Assembly (NCBI GenBank): GCA_015655215.1
Contig: JAATFL010000009.1
Coordinates: forward strand, 89,962-153,961
Direction of reading: 5' to 3'
Source of the DNA: Coriobacteriia bacterium
Lineage (GTDB): Bacteria; Actinomycetota; Coriobacteriia; Coriobacteriales; RUG033
DNA length: 64,000 bases
In this document: positions 25,302 through 33,975 of the stretch, in pieces
How the letters are laid out: every line of letters begins with the position of its first letter
Numbering within the stretch: position 1 is the stretch's first letter
Position numbers and translations under genes: made by a program
The notes under the pieces: generated by a model
Database searches by the model: none
What the model was told of the DNA's origin: nothing
What the model saw: only the letters and a program-made list of their open reading frames with translations

Positions 25302-25883
25302 ATGAACATTACCGTTGCCGGCCGCAAGATCACTGTCAGCGATGCCTTGCGCTCCTACGCTCTGGAGAAAGTGGAGAATGCGACCAAGGTGTTCGATGTA
25401 GACCCCCTCACCGCCGAGGTCGTGCTGCGTGTCGAGAAGAACCCCGCCATCGAGAAGCCGGCCATCGCCGAGATCACCTTGAGGACGAGAGGCCGCGTCA
25501 TCCGCGTCGAGGAGGCGGAGAGCGACATGTATGCCGCGATCGACATCGCGAGCGACAAGGTGGCCCGTCAGCTACGCAAGTACAAGACGCGTGTCGTCGA
25601 CCATCGTGACCGTACGAAGCTCGCCGAGATGCCCCTTGACCCCAACAAGGCCCCGGATGTCATCGCCGCCGAGGAGGAAGAGGAGGCGATCGTCCGCTAC
25701 AAGTACGTCGACCTCATCCCCCTCACCGAGAGCGAGGCGCTGCTCCAGACGGATCTGCTCGGTCACTACTTCTTCGTCTTCCTGGACAAGGAATCCGGAT
25801 TGATAAATGTGATATATCATCGTCACGGTGGCGGGTATGGCCTCATCAAGCCCGCCGACGCCGAGGTGGCCAGGCCGGCCTGA
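25302..25883 (+). CDS. hpf: Long-form ribosome hibernation promoting factor
   Basis: Binds the 30S decoding region and, in its long form, dimerises 70S ribosomes into inactive 100S particles during slow growth. The 193-residue protein has the N-terminal HPF/RaiA domain (NITVAGRKITVSDALRSYALEKV; SDMYAAIDIASDKVARQLRKYK), a linker with an acidic run (AAEEEEEAI), and the C-terminal dimerisation domain (VRYKYVDLIPLTESEALLQ; GLINVIYHRHGGGYGLIKP). A strong AAAGGAGG ribosome site precedes the ATG. The gene ends at a convergent hairpin shared with the ecfT gene. Upstream elements suggest its own promoter. Confidence 0.95.
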   Translation: MNITVAGRKITVSDALRSYALEKVENATKVFDVDPLTAEVVLRVEKNPAIEKPAIAEITLRTRGRVIRVEEAESDMYAAIDIASDKVARQLRKYKTRVVDHRDRTKLAEMPLDPNKAPDVIAAEEEEEAIVRYKYVDLIPLTESEALLQTDLLGHYFFVFLDKESGLINVIYHRHGGGYGLIKPADAEVARPA

Positions 25884-25914
25884 CGTGACCTACCTGCCAT
25901 CCCATGTGGATGTA

Positions 25915-25955
25915 ACTGGAGGCGCCGTCCGGTTCCATCGGACGGCGCCTCCAGT
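25915..25955. terminator. Bidirectional terminator hairpin between hpf and ecfT
   Basis: A 17-pair perfect stem (25915-25931 with 25939-25955) and a seven-base loop lie between two convergent genes. No T-tract occurs on either strand, so termination would depend on stem strength or Rho. Confidence 0.7.
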
Positions 25956-26003
25956 ATGCCACGCCTCGACATGCGGGTGCCCTTCCCGCAGTGGGCGGGC
26001 GTC

Positions 26004-26777
26004 CTAGACGATGTTGCCCGCGAAGGCGCACGCCACGATGGCGATGCCCACGAGGAGGGTGACCGCGTCGGCGACCTTGAGGGGGTAGCGCTTGTAGCCG
26101 CTCGTGCGGGTGCGGAGGTTGAAGCCACGCAGTTCCGCGGCGATGGCCGTGCTGTCGGTGCGTTTGACGCACGAGAGCAGCAAGGGCATGCACAGGGGGA
26201 GGATGAGCCCGAACTTCTTGAACACGTTACGGGTATCGAAATCGATGCCGCGCGAGGTCTGCGCCTCCATGATGCCATCCAGCTCGTTGAGGAACACGGG
26301 CACGAACCGGATAGCCGTCGTCGTGGTGAATGCGTATCGGTACGGGACCCCGAGCTGCTTGGTGAGGGCGTTCGAGAGGTCGTTCACGCGCGTCACGTAG
26401 AGCATGAGCGCAAACCCCAGGCAGGCGGCGATGAGCTTGAGCACCACCTTCACCGCGAGGAGCAGCCCGTCGGTCGTCACGGACATCCCGGCGGGGAGTG
26501 GGACCACCACGGTGCCGGTGTGCAGGAAAAGCGGTTGGAGCACGAAGAGGACGATGGACATGAGCATGAGGGCTCTCAGCGCCTTGAGCGAGCGCACGAA
26601 CACGCCACCCACCACCCCATAGAGCAGGTCGACGCCGATGAGTTCGAGCAGAAGCCAGAGGTTGTTGGACGTGAAGCCCGCCACGCACATGCACACCGCG
26701 AACCCGAGCTTCGTGACGGGGTTGAGCCGGTGCAGCACGCTCGTACCGTCGCTGTAGTCGAGGAAGCGCGCCATCAT
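26004..26777 (-). CDS. ecfT: ECF transporter transmembrane component EcfT
   Basis: Membrane scaffold of an energy-coupling-factor importer, linking the ATPases to the S component. The 257-residue protein has about five hydrophobic helices and both Arg-containing coupling motifs, EAQTSRGID and AAELRGFN, in the cytoplasmic helices that contact the ATPases. The ATG at 26777 overlaps the ecfA stop (ATGATG with an internal TGA), so translation is coupled. It is the last gene of the minus-strand operon trpP-ecfAA-ecfT that begins behind a Trp-type T-box. Confidence 0.92.
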   Translation of the reverse strand: MMARFLDYSDGTSVLHRLNPVTKLGFAVCMCVAGFTSNNLWLLLELIGVDLLYGVVGGVFVRSLKALRALMLMSIVLFVLQPLFLHTGTVVVPLPAGMSVTTDGLLLAVKVVLKLIAACLGFALMLYVTRVNDLSNALTKQLGVPYRYAFTTTTAIRFVPVFLNELDGIMEAQTSRGIDFDTRNVFKKFGLILPLCMPLLLSCVKRTDSTAIAAELRGFNLRTRTSGYKRYPLKVADAVTLLVGIAIVACAFAGNIV

Positions 26778-28621
26778 CCCACCTTTCTTCCGGATACCGT
26801 CCCGGTGCCCGACGGCATCACGGCCATCTCGACCGCATCGGCCATCTCGACGATCGAACTTGCAGCGAGGAGGGACGCGCGCACCCTGGGCGCACGGCGC
26901 CCATCGGCGCCGAGTCGCTGTCCCAACTCGACGATCTGCGGAGCGAGAAGCGAGGACCGCCGCAGAGCGTCCACATCGCGGAACAGGTCATAGGGCGTGC
27001 CATCGGCGCTGATTCGCCCATGTGACATGGCGATGACCCGCTGGGCATAATCGCCGACGATCTCCATGTCATGACACACCATCACCACGGTGACGCCGTT
27101 CTCGTTGAGTTCGCGCACGCGTTCCATGACGTGCGTGCATTCGCGGTGGTCGAGTCCGGTGGTGGGCTCGTCGAGTAGGAGGATGCGCGGTCTCACGGTG
27201 ACGATCGAGGCGAGGGCGAGTCGCTGTCGTTCCCCCCGACTCAACGAGAAGGGCTCGTCGGTCGCCCGAAAGCCAAAGTCGTCGACCGTCTCGGCCACAC
27301 GACGGTCGATCTCATCCGGTGACACGCCCGTGTTGCGAAGGCCGAAGGCGATCTCGTCGGCGACCGTGGTGCAGCATATCTGACGGTCGGGGTTCTGGAA
27401 GAGGAAGCCGATGGTTCGAGCCAACTCGCTCGTCCTCGTGGCGCGGGTGTCCGTCCCATCGATGACCACCGTGCCCGACGTTGGCTTGAGCAAACCGTTG
27501 AACAGGCGCAACGTCGTCGACTTGCCGGCACCGTTCGTGCCGCAGAGCGCGACGAACTCACCCTGCCTCACCGAGAAGCTCACGTCGTCGATGACGGCGA
27601 CTCCCTCGCCATATCCCGCGGTCACGTGTTCGAAGCGGACGAGGGCATCTTGCACCGTCCCCTCCTCGACCGATGGGGTCGCGTCGGCCGGGGGGCGCCT
27701 GGCCGCTGGGCTGGCGGTCGGGTCGATACGGGACCCCGGCGCCTGCAAGCCGGCCTGCATATGGGCCTCCTCCTCGACCGTGCGGGCGATGAGACCCACC
27801 GCCTCGTCCACCGTCTTGCACATCTCGCCGCCGGTGATCCCCCGCGCACCCAACTCGTTCGAGAGCGCGGCGACGCGGGGGATGCTGATCCCCAGTCCCC
27901 CAAGGAGCGCACCGTGGGCCAACACCTCGTCGACCGTGCCATCGCATACGATGCGGCCATCGTCCATCGCGACAAGATGCTTGGCGTAGGCGGAGAGGAG
28001 CATGATCTTCTGCTCCACCAGCACGACGGTGACGCCATACGTCTCGTTGAGCATCCTGAGCAGGTCGAACACCTGTCTCGACGCTTGCGGGTCGAGTTCG
28101 GCGGTGGGCTCGTCAAGCACGAGGACCTGGGGCTTGAGCGCGATGATCGCAGCGAGGGCGACCTTCTGCTTCTGGCCACCGGAGAGGCTGGCGATCTCGC
28201 GGTCGTGCAGATCCTCGATGCCGATCTCATGGAGGGCGAACGCGAGGCGCTCGGCGATCTCCTCGCGCGTGAAGGCGAAATTCTCAAGCCCATACAGCAG
28301 CTCGTCGCCCACCACCGAGGCCACCATCTGACTGTCGATGTCCTGGCAGACGCTGCCGACGAGCCGCGAGATGCCATCGAGGTCCATCTCCACGGTATCG
28401 TGTCCATCGATGGTCACCGAGCCGTAGAAGTCACCGCGGTAGTAATGGGGGACGATGCCGTTGAGAGCGCAGGTGAGCGTCGTCTTCCCACTGCCCGAGG
28501 GGCCGATGATGCCGAGGAAGTCGCCGTCGGGGATGGTCAGGTCGATGCCGTCGAGCACGAGCCGGTCATCCGATGGGTCCGAGGTTGCGTAGCGAAACCC
28601 GACCTTCTCGAGCTTGAGCAT
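26774..28621 (-). CDS. Fused duplicated ECF ATPase (EcfA-EcfA')
   Basis: A 615-residue protein with two complete ABC ATPase domains, equivalent to EcfA1 plus EcfA2. Domain 1 has Walker A GPSGSGKTT (residues 40-48), signature LSGGQKQKVALAA and Walker B VLVLDEPTAELD. Domain 2, after a linker of about 60 residues rich in Ala/Pro, has GTNGAGKST, a signature read as LSRGERQRLALAS (Arg in place of the second Gly) and ILLLDEPTTGLD. ATP hydrolysis drives EcfT movement and substrate release from the S component. The ATG at 28621 follows AGGAGGA and starts ten bases after the trpP stop. The fused form and single adjacent S component suggest a dedicated rather than shared ECF system. Confidence 0.93.
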   Translation of the reverse strand: MLKLEKVGFRYATSDPSDDRLVLDGIDLTIPDGDFLGIIGPSGSGKTTLTCALNGIVPHYYRGDFYGSVTIDGHDTVEMDLDGISRLVGSVCQDIDSQMVASVVGDELLYGLENFAFTREEIAERLAFALHEIGIEDLHDREIASLSGGQKQKVALAAIIALKPQVLVLDEPTAELDPQASRQVFDLLRMLNETYGVTVVLVEQKIMLLSAYAKHLVAMDDGRIVCDGTVDEVLAHGALLGGLGISIPRVAALSNELGARGITGGEMCKTVDEAVGLIARTVEEEAHMQAGLQAPGSRIDPTASPAARRPPADATPSVEEGTVQDALVRFEHVTAGYGEGVAVIDDVSFSVRQGEFVALCGTNGAGKSTTLRLFNGLLKPTSGTVVIDGTDTRATRTSELARTIGFLFQNPDRQICCTTVADEIAFGLRNTGVSPDEIDRRVAETVDDFGFRATDEPFSLSRGERQRLALASIVTVRPRILLLDEPTTGLDHRECTHVMERVRELNENGVTVVMVCHDMEIVGDYAQRVIAMSHGRISADGTPYDLFRDVDALRRSSLLAPQIVELGQRLGADGRRAPRVRASLLAASSIVEMADAVEMAVMPSGTGTVSGRKVG

Positions 28622-28631
28622 CGCGATCCTC

Positions 28632-29267
28632 CTATAGCCCGAGGGCCTTCTTGAGCGGGATGTACAGGACTTGCACGATGACGCAGTTGAAGAAGGCGGT
28701 GCCAAACACCATGACGGCATAGAACGTGAAGAGCGTGCCGATGGCCGCGCCGGTCATGAACACGACGATCGAGGCGAAGATATAGCCGCTCAAGACGGTG
28801 GCGAGGAAGGTGCACACGAGGGGACGCGCGTCGAACTTGCCAAGTTGCAAGGGGAGCATCACGAGCAGCGTGCACGCCAAGGCGCCGACAGGCTCGCTGA
28901 CCAGGTTCACAAGCGGGACGGCGGTGGCGAGCTGGCAGAGGATGCCGGTCATGAGACCGATGATGATGCCCTGGTAGGGCTTGGGCCGCGTGAGCAGGAT
29001 GGCAAGGCAGTACATCGCGATCATGAAGTTGGGCTTCATGCCGCCAAAGGTGAAGATCGTGCCCGCGGCCATCTTGAGCACGAGCCCTGCGGCGAGCAGG
29101 ATGGCGATGAGGACGAGGTCCCTGACGGAGAACCCCCTTCGTACCTGCTCGGCCACCACGCGTCTGTTCGATGCGCCCGCGGTCGTGGGAGCGCTGTCGT
29201 CTGTCACTGCGACAGGGGTGACGGTCGTGCTCGTCGTGGTCGGACCACCGTTCTCGCTCATCTTCAT
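28632..29267 (-). CDS. trpP: TrpP-like tryptophan transporter / ECF S component
   Basis: Predicted membrane protein of 211 residues. After a Thr/Ser-rich hydrophilic stretch of about 45 residues come about six hydrophobic helices. FTFGGMKPNFMIAMYCLAI (GGMKPN at residues 75-80) closely resembles the GGMKPD-M-LIMMF block of the Bacillus TrpP (YhaG) tryptophan transporter. It heads an operon with EcfAA and EcfT, which implies that it works as the substrate-binding S component. The leader holds a T-box whose specifier reads TGG, supporting tryptophan as ligand. ATG 29267 is chosen for AAGGGG six bases upstream; ATGs at 29282 and 29315 are alternatives. Confidence 0.82.
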   Translation of the reverse strand: MKMSENGGPTTTSTTVTPVAVTDDSAPTTAGASNRRVVAEQVRRGFSVRDLVLIAILLAAGLVLKMAAGTIFTFGGMKPNFMIAMYCLAILLTRPKPYQGIIIGLMTGILCQLATAVPLVNLVSEPVGALACTLLVMLPLQLGKFDARPLVCTFLATVLSGYIFASIVVFMTGAAIGTLFTFYAVMVFGTAFFNCVIVQVLYIPLKKALGL

Positions 29268-29374
29268 TTCGATCCCCTTCATCCTGGTGCCGATGGCACC
29301 ATGCTGGTGGCCCAAAAAAGGGCCGGTTGACGGTCGTTGGCATCCAGAGGTGGGAGGTCGATGGCCTTCGAGGT

Positions 29375-29667
29375 AAAAAAAATGCCCCTATGATCTCTCA
29401 TAAGGACAGACTGTCATCTGCGGTACCACCTTATTTGGCTCCCCTGCGAGAACCCACCTTAACGAGAATGCCAACACACTCTCTGCTTATAACGCCAGCA
29501 CGCGTCTCAGGTACTGGGATTCGTTCGGTCGCCCGTCCGACTCCGTTCGCCTCGCCCTCCACGGTCCATTTGCTACGCTGCATGCTGCGGGACTTCCACC
29601 ATCACCCGCTCGCTGGGAGTGCTCACGTAACTTGACGTCCGCCTCAACGGTTTCTGCTATTCGGTTG
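29375..29667 (-). promoter_or_regulatory. T-box riboswitch, tryptophan specifier, controlling trpP-ecfAA-ecfT
   Basis: Minus-strand leader of about 290 nt. The T-box core AAGGTGGTACCGCAG is at 29418-29432. Stem I is recognisable: a distal hairpin GCGGG/CCCGC with the typical loop TGATGGTGGAAGT, a helix GTTACG/CGTAGC below it, then CAAA-TGG-A, placing the codon TGG (29566-29568) in the specifier loop. The terminator is the hairpin 29385-29405 followed by eight Ts (plus-strand A-run 29375-29382). Uncharged tRNA-Trp should favour read-through. The bulge reads TGGT, which would meet a G73 discriminator as a wobble pair, a small caveat. Confidence 0.85.
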
Positions 29668-29673
29668 GAACGT

Positions 29674-29702
29674 ATACAACCATGCCGCCGCGCTGCTGTC
29701 AA
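29674..29702 (-). promoter_or_regulatory. Probable promoter of the trpP operon
   Basis: On the minus strand TTGACA (29697-29702) is followed after 17 bp by TTGTAT (29674-29679), overlapping TGTATAC. Transcription would start near 29667, just before Stem I of the T-box. The -10 is imperfect. Confidence 0.5.
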
Positions 29703-29743
29703 CCGGTAGCCTCGTCTTTTTCCGAGAGCTTCCGCATTCGTGC

Positions 29744-29806
29744 CGAGTTCGGTCCACCGCATCGGCCATCCCCTTCCTGCATGGCCGATGCGGTGGACCG
29801 AACTCG
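29744..29806. repeat. 26-bp perfect palindrome with 11-nt loop in a divergent spacer
   Basis: Arms 29744-29769 and 29781-29806 are exactly complementary. The element lies between two T-box transcription units that point away from each other, so neither gene ends here. It may terminate an unseen small transcript, insulate the two promoters, or be a small palindromic repeat element. Confidence 0.8.
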
Positions 29807-29959
29807 CTTTCCACCAGCCCGTGGACGTTTGCGGATGCCTCGCGCTCGTGGTGGGGTGAACGGTTGGGGCGTCCCGATATACGGTGGCTTTGCGGTGCGT
29901 ATGCATTTCCTCGCAGATTCTCCCGCTCTCTGTCGGAGACGGTGGCGTATACTCCGTCC

Positions 29960-30243
29960 CAGTTGAATATGAGAACGGCGTTGATGGGGAAAGTAAGGGC
30001 CAATCCGCTCGCAGAGAGCCGGGGAAGCTGGAAACCTGGTAGCGGACGTCTTGAAACTCACCCCGGAGCAGTTCGGCTCAACAGCGCGCATCCTGGAAAC
30101 CACCGTTTGCAGGACCGCGGTCAGTAGGTCGGATCGGTGGCAACCGTTATCAGCCGTACAAGTGGGTCTGATTCAGACCAAGCAGGGTGGTACCGCGGAG
30201 GTTCGCTTTCGTCCCGGCAGACGGGGGAGGCGTGTCCGCGGTA
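29960..30243 (+). promoter_or_regulatory. T-box riboswitch, leucine specifier, upstream of ilvD
   Basis: A TATACT hexamer (29948-29953) places the start near 29960. The T-box core AGGGTGGTACCGCGG is at 30184-30198. Stem I has an AG-rich bulge (GCAGAGAGCC) and the pairings CCGCT/AGCGG and AGGGC/GTCTT. Below them the specifier loop reads GAAA-CTC-A, so the codon is CTC (30057-30059), leucine. The bulge TGGT fits an A73 discriminator as in tRNA-Leu. TACCGCGGA (30191-30199) can pair with TCCGCGGTA (30235-30243), sequestering the T-box in the off state, but no T-run follows. The ilvD ATG lies about 120 nt further on. Confidence 0.85.
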
Positions 30244-30364
30244 TTCGTGTATCCACGATGCTCGCATCGAGGGGCACCCGTGGTGCGCTTCCATCGTATG
30301 CCAGCCCACTTGTATGGTATCCGCTAACCGGCTGCATCGGTCCCAACAAAGGGAGTAGGCAGGC

Positions 30365-32029
30365 ATGCAGCTTAGGAGCGACGGAATTAAGAAGGGGCTG
30401 GCCCGTGCACCGCACCGCAGCCTTCTCAAGGCCGATGGCCTCACGGACGAGGAACTCGATCGTCCGCTTGTCGCCATCATCTCTTCCCAAAACGAGATAA
30501 TACCCGGGCATCTGCATCTGCAGACCCTCGCCGATGCCGCCAAGGCCGGCGTGCGCATGGCCGGTGGCACACCGCTCCAGGTCTCGACGATCGGCATCTG
30601 CGACGGTATCGCGATGAACCACGTGGGCATGAAGTACTCCCTCGTCTCACGTGAGGTCATCGCCGATTCCGTGGAGTGCGTCATCCAGGGTCATCAATTC
30701 GATGCGGCCGTGCTCATCCCGAGCTGCGACAAGGTCGTCCCAGGGATGCTCATCGCAGCCTGCCGTCTCGACATCCCCGCCATCGTGGTGACGGGTGGAC
30801 CCATGCTCGCCGGCCGCGACCACGACGGTACCGAGACCGATCTCAACACGCTCTTCGACGCGGTCGGCCAGGTCACGGCCGGTGCGATGACGGAAGATGA
30901 ACTCAGGTTCTACGAGGACACCGCCTGTCCGACGTGCGGGTCCTGCTCGGGCATGTTCACCGCCAACTCGATCGGGTGCCTCTCGGAGGCCATCGGCATG
31001 GCGTTGCCGGGGAATGGGACGATACCGGCGGTCATGTCCGCTCGCGTGCGTCTCGCCAAGCATGCGGGCATGCAGATCATGAAGATGCTCGCCGAGGACC
31101 TCACCCCCTCGAAGATCGTCACGCCAGCTGCCATCCACAACGCGATGACGCTCGACATGGCTTTCGGCGGTTCGACCAACACGATGCTGCACCTCACCGC
31201 CATCGCCGCCGCGGCCGGACATCCGATCACGCTCGACGATTGGGACGAGGTCTGCTCCACCACCCCCAACATCACCCGCATCGCCCCGGCTGGTCCGCTG
31301 CATATAGAGGACCTTGACCGCGTTGGCGGCGTCACCGCCCTCATGGGGGAGCTCTACCGCTCTGGCTGCCTCGACAAGAGCGCCACCACCTGCCACGGCA
31401 CGCTTGCCGAGTGGCTCGAGGACGTCCCCGCCCCCGACGGAACGATCGTCCGCACCACGGCCAACGCCTACTCCCAGACCGGCGGTCTGCGCGTGATGCG
31501 TGGCAACCTCGCCCCTGACGGGGCGGTGGTCAAGCAGAGCGCCGTCGACCCCGACATGCGCACGCACACCGGTCCGGCTCGCGTGTTCGAGTCGGAGGAG
31601 GAGTCCGTCGAGGCGATCCTCGACGGCCAGGTCAAGGCGGGGGACGTCGTCGTCATCCGCTACGAGGGCCCGGCCGGCGGTCCGGGTATGCGCGAGATGC
31701 TCACTCCCACGAGCGTCATCGTGGGCATGGGGCTCTCGCACTCGGTCGCGCTCATCACCGACGGGCGTTTCTCCGGTGCCACCAAGGGCCCGGCCGTGGG
31801 GCATGTGAGTCCCGAGGCCGCTGCGGGCGGACCTATCGCGCTCGTGCGGGAGGGCGACTCCATCACCGTCGACATCGATGCGGGCGCCCTCACGCTCGAT
31901 GTTCCCGACGATGAGCTTGCGCGTCGCCGCGCGGCATGGGTCAGGCCCGCGCCCCGCTACACGCATGGCGTACTCTCCCGCTACGCGCAACTCGTCTCCT
32001 CGGCAGACAAGGGCGCGATCCTCTCGTAA
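30365..32029 (+). CDS. ilvD: Dihydroxyacid dehydratase
   Basis: Fe-S dehydratase converting 2,3-dihydroxyisovalerate and 2,3-dihydroxy-3-methylvalerate to the 2-oxo acids that precede valine/leucine and isoleucine. The 554-residue protein shows STIGICDGIAMNHVGMKYSL, the cluster Cys segments IPSCDKVVPGML and CPTCGSCSGMFTANS, MAFGGSTNTMLH, and the C-terminal RYEGPAGGPGMREML and TDGRFSGATKG. The ATG at 30365 has GGGAGTAGG upstream. First gene of the ilvD-ilvB-ilvN unit behind the Leu T-box, so expression should rise when tRNA-Leu is uncharged. Confidence 0.96.
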   Translation: MQLRSDGIKKGLARAPHRSLLKADGLTDEELDRPLVAIISSQNEIIPGHLHLQTLADAAKAGVRMAGGTPLQVSTIGICDGIAMNHVGMKYSLVSREVIADSVECVIQGHQFDAAVLIPSCDKVVPGMLIAACRLDIPAIVVTGGPMLAGRDHDGTETDLNTLFDAVGQVTAGAMTEDELRFYEDTACPTCGSCSGMFTANSIGCLSEAIGMALPGNGTIPAVMSARVRLAKHAGMQIMKMLAEDLTPSKIVTPAAIHNAMTLDMAFGGSTNTMLHLTAIAAAAGHPITLDDWDEVCSTTPNITRIAPAGPLHIEDLDRVGGVTALMGELYRSGCLDKSATTCHGTLAEWLEDVPAPDGTIVRTTANAYSQTGGLRVMRGNLAPDGAVVKQSAVDPDMRTHTGPARVFESEEESVEAILDGQVKAGDVVVIRYEGPAGGPGMREMLTPTSVIVGMGLSHSVALITDGRFSGATKGPAVGHVSPEAAAGGPIALVREGDSITVDIDAGALTLDVPDDELARRRAAWVRPAPRYTHGVLSRYAQLVSSADKGAILS

Positions 32030-32170
32030 GGCACCGGTCCCCGCGCACCCATCCGTCGTGGTGTCCTACCGGCTCCTCCCGTGTCCCCACCCGCGCCGTT
32101 CGCGCCACCCCACGGCGTCATCTATCCGTCCTGCAGGTTTCGATACGCTTTACCCGGAAAGGAGGCGATC

Positions 32171-33973
32171 ATGTTTACCGAAGACATCAACAACGCACCG
32201 GCCCTTTGCGAGCATGCCGTCATCCCACCCTCTCCCAAGGAGGGCCAGACGCTCACCGGTGCCCAGGTCATCATCGCGAGTCTCGAGGCGGAGGGGGTGA
32301 CCACCCTCTTCGGCTACCCCGGCGGCACGGTGATCGCTATCTACGATGCCCTGTACGACTCCGAGCAACTCCATCACGTGCTTGCCCGTCATGAGCAGGG
32401 AGCGGCATTCGAGGCAGGTGGATACGCCCGTGCCACCGGCAAGCCCGGCGTGTGCCTCGTCACCTCGGGCCCCGGTGCCACCAATACGGTGACCGGTATC
32501 GCCGACGCCTACATGGATTCGGTCCCGATGATCATAATCACGGGCCAAGTGGTCTCCGGATCCATTGGGAGTGACGCGTTCCAAGAGAGCGACATCACGG
32601 GCATCACGATGCCCATCATCAAGCATAGCTACCTGCTAACGGACATCAACGACATCCCGACGGCCATCCACAAGGCGTTCCACATCGCCACCACCGGCCG
32701 CCCGGGCCCGGTTCTCATCGATATACCGAGCGACCTCGCCTCGGCGACGATGACCTTCCATTATCCCACCGAGGTCGACATCCCGTCGTACAAGCCCAAC
32801 TACAAGGGCCATGCGCGTCAGATCAAGCAGGCGGCCAAGTTGATTGCGGACTCGAAGCGTCCCGTGCTCTACGTGGGCGGCGGCACCATCATCTCGCAGG
32901 CGACCGGTGAGTTGAGGGAGTTGGCGGAGCGGGGGCAGATCCCGGTCACCACGACGCTCATGGCCAAAGGGGCGTTTCCCTACGCCCACCCGCTGGCACT
33001 CGGTATGCCGGGTATGCATGGAACCCGGTATGCCAACATGGCGATGTCGGGCTCCGACCTCATCATCGCCGTGGGGGCGCGGTTCTCGGATCGCGTCACC
33101 GGCAAGAAAGGTACGTTCGCCAAGGGTGCCAAGGTCATCCACATCGACATCGACCCAGCTGAGATCGGCAAGAACCGCGAGGTCGACGTACCTATCGTGG
33201 GCGACGCGAAGGGCGTGCTCGCCGGTATCGTCGACGAGCTGCGCAAGCTCGACTCGATGCCTCTTACGCAGGGCTGGCTCGCACAGATCGACGACTGGCG
33301 TGGACAGCACCCACTGCGCCATCCCGAGAGCGACACGGTCATCCTTCCCGAGGTGGCCATAGAGCAGGTCGACGCGCTCTCACACGACCGCGACGCGATT
33401 TTCGTCACCGAGGTGGGCCAGCATCAGATGTGGGCCGCCCAGTTCCTGCAGACCCGGCGTCCCCGTGCCTTCATCACCTCGGGGGGCCTCGGGGCGATGG
33501 GCTTCGGATTGCCCGCCGCCATCGGTGCGCAGATAGCCGTTCCCGATGCGCTCGTGGTGTGCATCGCCGGGGACGGATCGCTGCAGATGAACTCGCAGGA
33601 GATGGCGACGGCGCGGGTCAACGACCTCCCCATCAAGGTGCTCCTCCTCAACAACTCGTGCCTCGGCATGGTGCGTCAATGGCAGCAGCTCTTCTATCAC
33701 GACCGCTTCAGCCAGACGCTGCTCGAGGACGTGCCCGACTTCGTCAAGCTCGGCGAGGCGTATGGGTGGCATGCGGCCCGGGTGAGCGACCCGGCTCGGC
33801 TTGCCGCCGCCATCGCCGACATGCTGGCTGCGGACGGACCGGCCATCCTCGACGTTCGCGTCGCGAGGGGCGAGCTCGTGTTGCCGATGGTGGCTCCGGG
33901 GTCCTCGATCGAGGAGTCCGTCGCCGCTCGCAACGTCGCTCCGGCCATCCGACCCACGAGTGAGGAGGAGTAG
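32171..33973 (+). CDS. ilvB: Acetolactate synthase large subunit
   Basis: ThDP-dependent acetohydroxyacid synthase catalytic subunit, 600 residues, which condenses pyruvate with pyruvate or 2-oxobutyrate. TLFGYPGGTVIAIYDAL and ARHEQGAAFEAGGYAR contain the catalytic Glu. GDGSLQMNSQEMATARVNDLPIKVLLLNN is the ThDP/Mg motif, and the FAD-like middle domain is intact (VGARFSDRVTGKKGTFA). The ATG at 32171 follows AAAGGAGG; about 30 residues precede the conserved fold. It is separated from ilvN by two bases, so the two subunits are coexpressed. Confidence 0.96.
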   Translation: MFTEDINNAPALCEHAVIPPSPKEGQTLTGAQVIIASLEAEGVTTLFGYPGGTVIAIYDALYDSEQLHHVLARHEQGAAFEAGGYARATGKPGVCLVTSGPGATNTVTGIADAYMDSVPMIIITGQVVSGSIGSDAFQESDITGITMPIIKHSYLLTDINDIPTAIHKAFHIATTGRPGPVLIDIPSDLASATMTFHYPTEVDIPSYKPNYKGHARQIKQAAKLIADSKRPVLYVGGGTIISQATGELRELAERGQIPVTTTLMAKGAFPYAHPLALGMPGMHGTRYANMAMSGSDLIIAVGARFSDRVTGKKGTFAKGAKVIHIDIDPAEIGKNREVDVPIVGDAKGVLAGIVDELRKLDSMPLTQGWLAQIDDWRGQHPLRHPESDTVILPEVAIEQVDALSHDRDAIFVTEVGQHQMWAAQFLQTRRPRAFITSGGLGAMGFGLPAAIGAQIAVPDALVVCIAGDGSLQMNSQEMATARVNDLPIKVLLLNNSCLGMVRQWQQLFYHDRFSQTLLEDVPDFVKLGEAYGWHAARVSDPARLAAAIADMLAADGPAILDVRVARGELVLPMVAPGSSIEESVAARNVAPAIRPTSEEE

Positions 33974-33975
33974 AC

